This document shows, piece after piece, positions 14,113-15,050 of a DNA stretch of 15,050 nt. The notes beneath the pieces were generated by a model. It had not been told where the DNA came from, made no database searches, and was given only the letters and a program-made list of their open reading frames with translations. The DNA is from an uncultured bacterium (GTDB lineage Bacteria; Bacteroidota; Bacteroidia; Bacteroidales; Paludibacteraceae). The stretch covers positions 1-15,050 of the forward strand of contig CAMTOX010000006.1 in the NCBI GenBank assembly GCA_947074225.1, given 5' to 3'. The position numbers and the translations under genes are program-made. How positions within the stretch are numbered: the stretch's first letter is position 1; each line of letters begins with the position of its first letter.

Positions 14113-15001
14113 CTACTCTCTCTTCTCTTTAGAAGTGGTGTTTGAAATATGTTTATATTTATTCATGCGTTCATTCCATTTTTCCCTTGCCAGTTTCTGC
14201 ATATCGGGCACTGTATCTTTTTCGTCCATTATTTCAAGCCCAAAGATAGTTTCAACTACATCTTCCATAGTTATGATGCCTTCAAATGTACCGTATTCAT
14301 TCACCACTAAAGCAATATGCTCTTTATGTTCTAACATTCTTTCCCAGGTGTACGATATGGATTGATCTTCGTTCACAATCATAATTTCGCGTTTAATATC
14401 TATGAGTTTTATGTAAAGTTTATCTTCACTTAACTGTTCTAAAACCTCTTTAGATAAGACATATCCGGTAATATTTTCTGGATGCTCTTCGTATATGGGT
14501 ATGCGCGAATAGGGACGGAAAGATTTATCGCTAAAAAACTCCTCAAGGGTTTCATTCTCGTCGGCAGTAATGGTAACAATTCTTGGTGTCATGACTTCTT
14601 TCACGGTAACATAATCTAGTTTCATCAAGTTTTGAATTACTTTATTCTCTTTAGAATTAAATACGCCCTCGTTACCGGCTGTCTCTACTATGGCCGATAA
14701 CTCTTCACGACTCAAGGTTGCTTCGCTTCTTTTTTTTGTAAATACCTTGGTAATAAGCTCTGAGAGAAGCACTAGAGGGTAACATATGAAGATTAAAACA
14801 CGAATGACTCTTGCCGCTGGCAGAGCCAATTGTTTCCAATAAACAGCACCAATGGTTTTAGGAATAATCTCCGAGAGAACCAATATTAAAAAGGTTAGTA
14901 TGGCCGAAATAATACCAAAGTAGGCGTTACCGAAGAGTTCCACTGCCTGGGCTCCTACTCCGGCTGCCCCTAATGTATGGGCAACAGTGTTGAGCGATAA
15001 T
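14113..15001 (-). CDS. CNNM (DUF21) / CBS-pair membrane protein, N-terminus missing
   Basis: The C-terminal 295 or so residues of a 'hemolysin family' CNNM protein, cut at its 5' end by the contig end. Visible parts: the end of the CNNM/DUF21 membrane domain, with the signature SEIIPKTIGA and two hydrophobic helices (FGIISAILTFLILVL and VIRVLIFICYPLVLL); then a CBS pair (VKEVMTPRIVTI...SRIPIYEE and HIALVVNEYGTFEGIITMEDVVETIFG), the usual nucleotide-binding module; then a short tail ending DEKDTVPDMQKLAREKW. The C-terminal CorC/HlyC domain is absent, so this is the short Bacteroidota form and not GldE. Relatives are linked to Mg2+ or other divalent-cation transport; 'hemolysin' is a historical label. 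About 55-60 residues are missing. The frame appears to continue to a GTG at 15018 but that part is adapter. Confidence 0.92.
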
Positions 15002-15050
15002 AGATCGGAAGAGCACACGTCTGAACTCCAGTCACATTCAGAAATCTCGT
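15002..15050 (+). other. Illumina TruSeq adapter contamination (not genomic)
   Basis: From 15002 the sequence begins AGATCGGAAGAGCACACG and continues through CTCCAGTCAC (15026-15035), the standard TruSeq indexed-adapter sequence. Then comes the 8-base block ATTCAGAA (15036-15043) in the index position and ATCTCGT (15044-15050), the start of the constant P7-side segment. The first A is the normal A-tail/adapter junction. The real insert therefore ends at T15001. As I recall, ATTCAGAA equals the TruSeq HT D705 i7 index. Confidence 0.98.

Noticed and set aside
14113..15001. Calling this gene gldE
   Set aside because: GldE has a C-terminal CorC/HlyC domain; this protein ends shortly after the CBS pair.
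1..15001. A new defence, toxin-antitoxin or mobile system
   Set aside because: Every substantial gene falls in a known housekeeping or envelope family except one secreted protein; no clustered unknown genes, nucleases, recombinases or arrays were seen.

Overview
The window looks like a stretch of chromosome from an AT-rich member of the Bacteroidales (Bacteroidota), close to Bacteroides or a relative such as Dysgonomonas. The evidence is: the rlmH / DUF4783-type / nadC neighbourhood; proteins typical of that group (a dihydroorotate-dehydrogenase-like flavoprotein, a CotH-domain lipoprotein, and a short CNNM/CBS protein lacking the C-terminal CorC domain); promoters matching the Bacteroides -7 element TAnnTTTG; and starts without consistent Shine-Dalgarno sequences. 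The genus is an inference. No plasmid, phage, insertion sequence, CRISPR, tRNA or rRNA was seen.

Layout. 1-2080: rlmH (minus) is divergent from a small secreted DUF4783-type protein and nadC, which overlap by 8 bp and end at a perfect 48-bp palindromic terminator. 2080-7670: a plus-strand series of aspS, a four-helix membrane protein of the PF04020 'phage holin 4_2' family, gltX and prmA, separated by AT-rich gaps and stem-loops. 7677-9333: two minus-strand genes, a secreted protein of unknown function and a dihydroorotate-dehydrogenase-like flavoprotein. 9334-10110: about 780 bases without a convincing gene. 10111-11999: a YjbQ/UPF0047 gene converges on a CotH-domain lipoprotein gene, with a shared terminator hairpin that contains both stop codons. 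12335-15001: an aminopeptidase P (minus), a repeat-rich gap with a 30-bp hairpin, and the C-terminal part of a CNNM/CBS-pair membrane protein.

The last 49 bases (15002-15050) are not genomic. They match the Illumina TruSeq read-2-side adapter, then an 8-base index, then the start of the P7-side sequence. The contig therefore ends at 15001, the CNNM gene is cut there, and an apparent N-terminus beginning MCSSDL is translated adapter.

Functionally this is mostly housekeeping: rRNA modification (RlmH), NAD synthesis (NadC), tRNA charging for the two acidic amino acids (AspS, GltX), L11 methylation (PrmA) and peptide turnover (aminopeptidase P), plus a few envelope proteins. I found no convincing new multi-gene system. 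The points most worth a second look are the adapter chimera, the repeat-built hairpin at 13950-14015, the noncanonical active site of the DHOD-like protein, the lone CotH lipoprotein, and several start-codon corrections.
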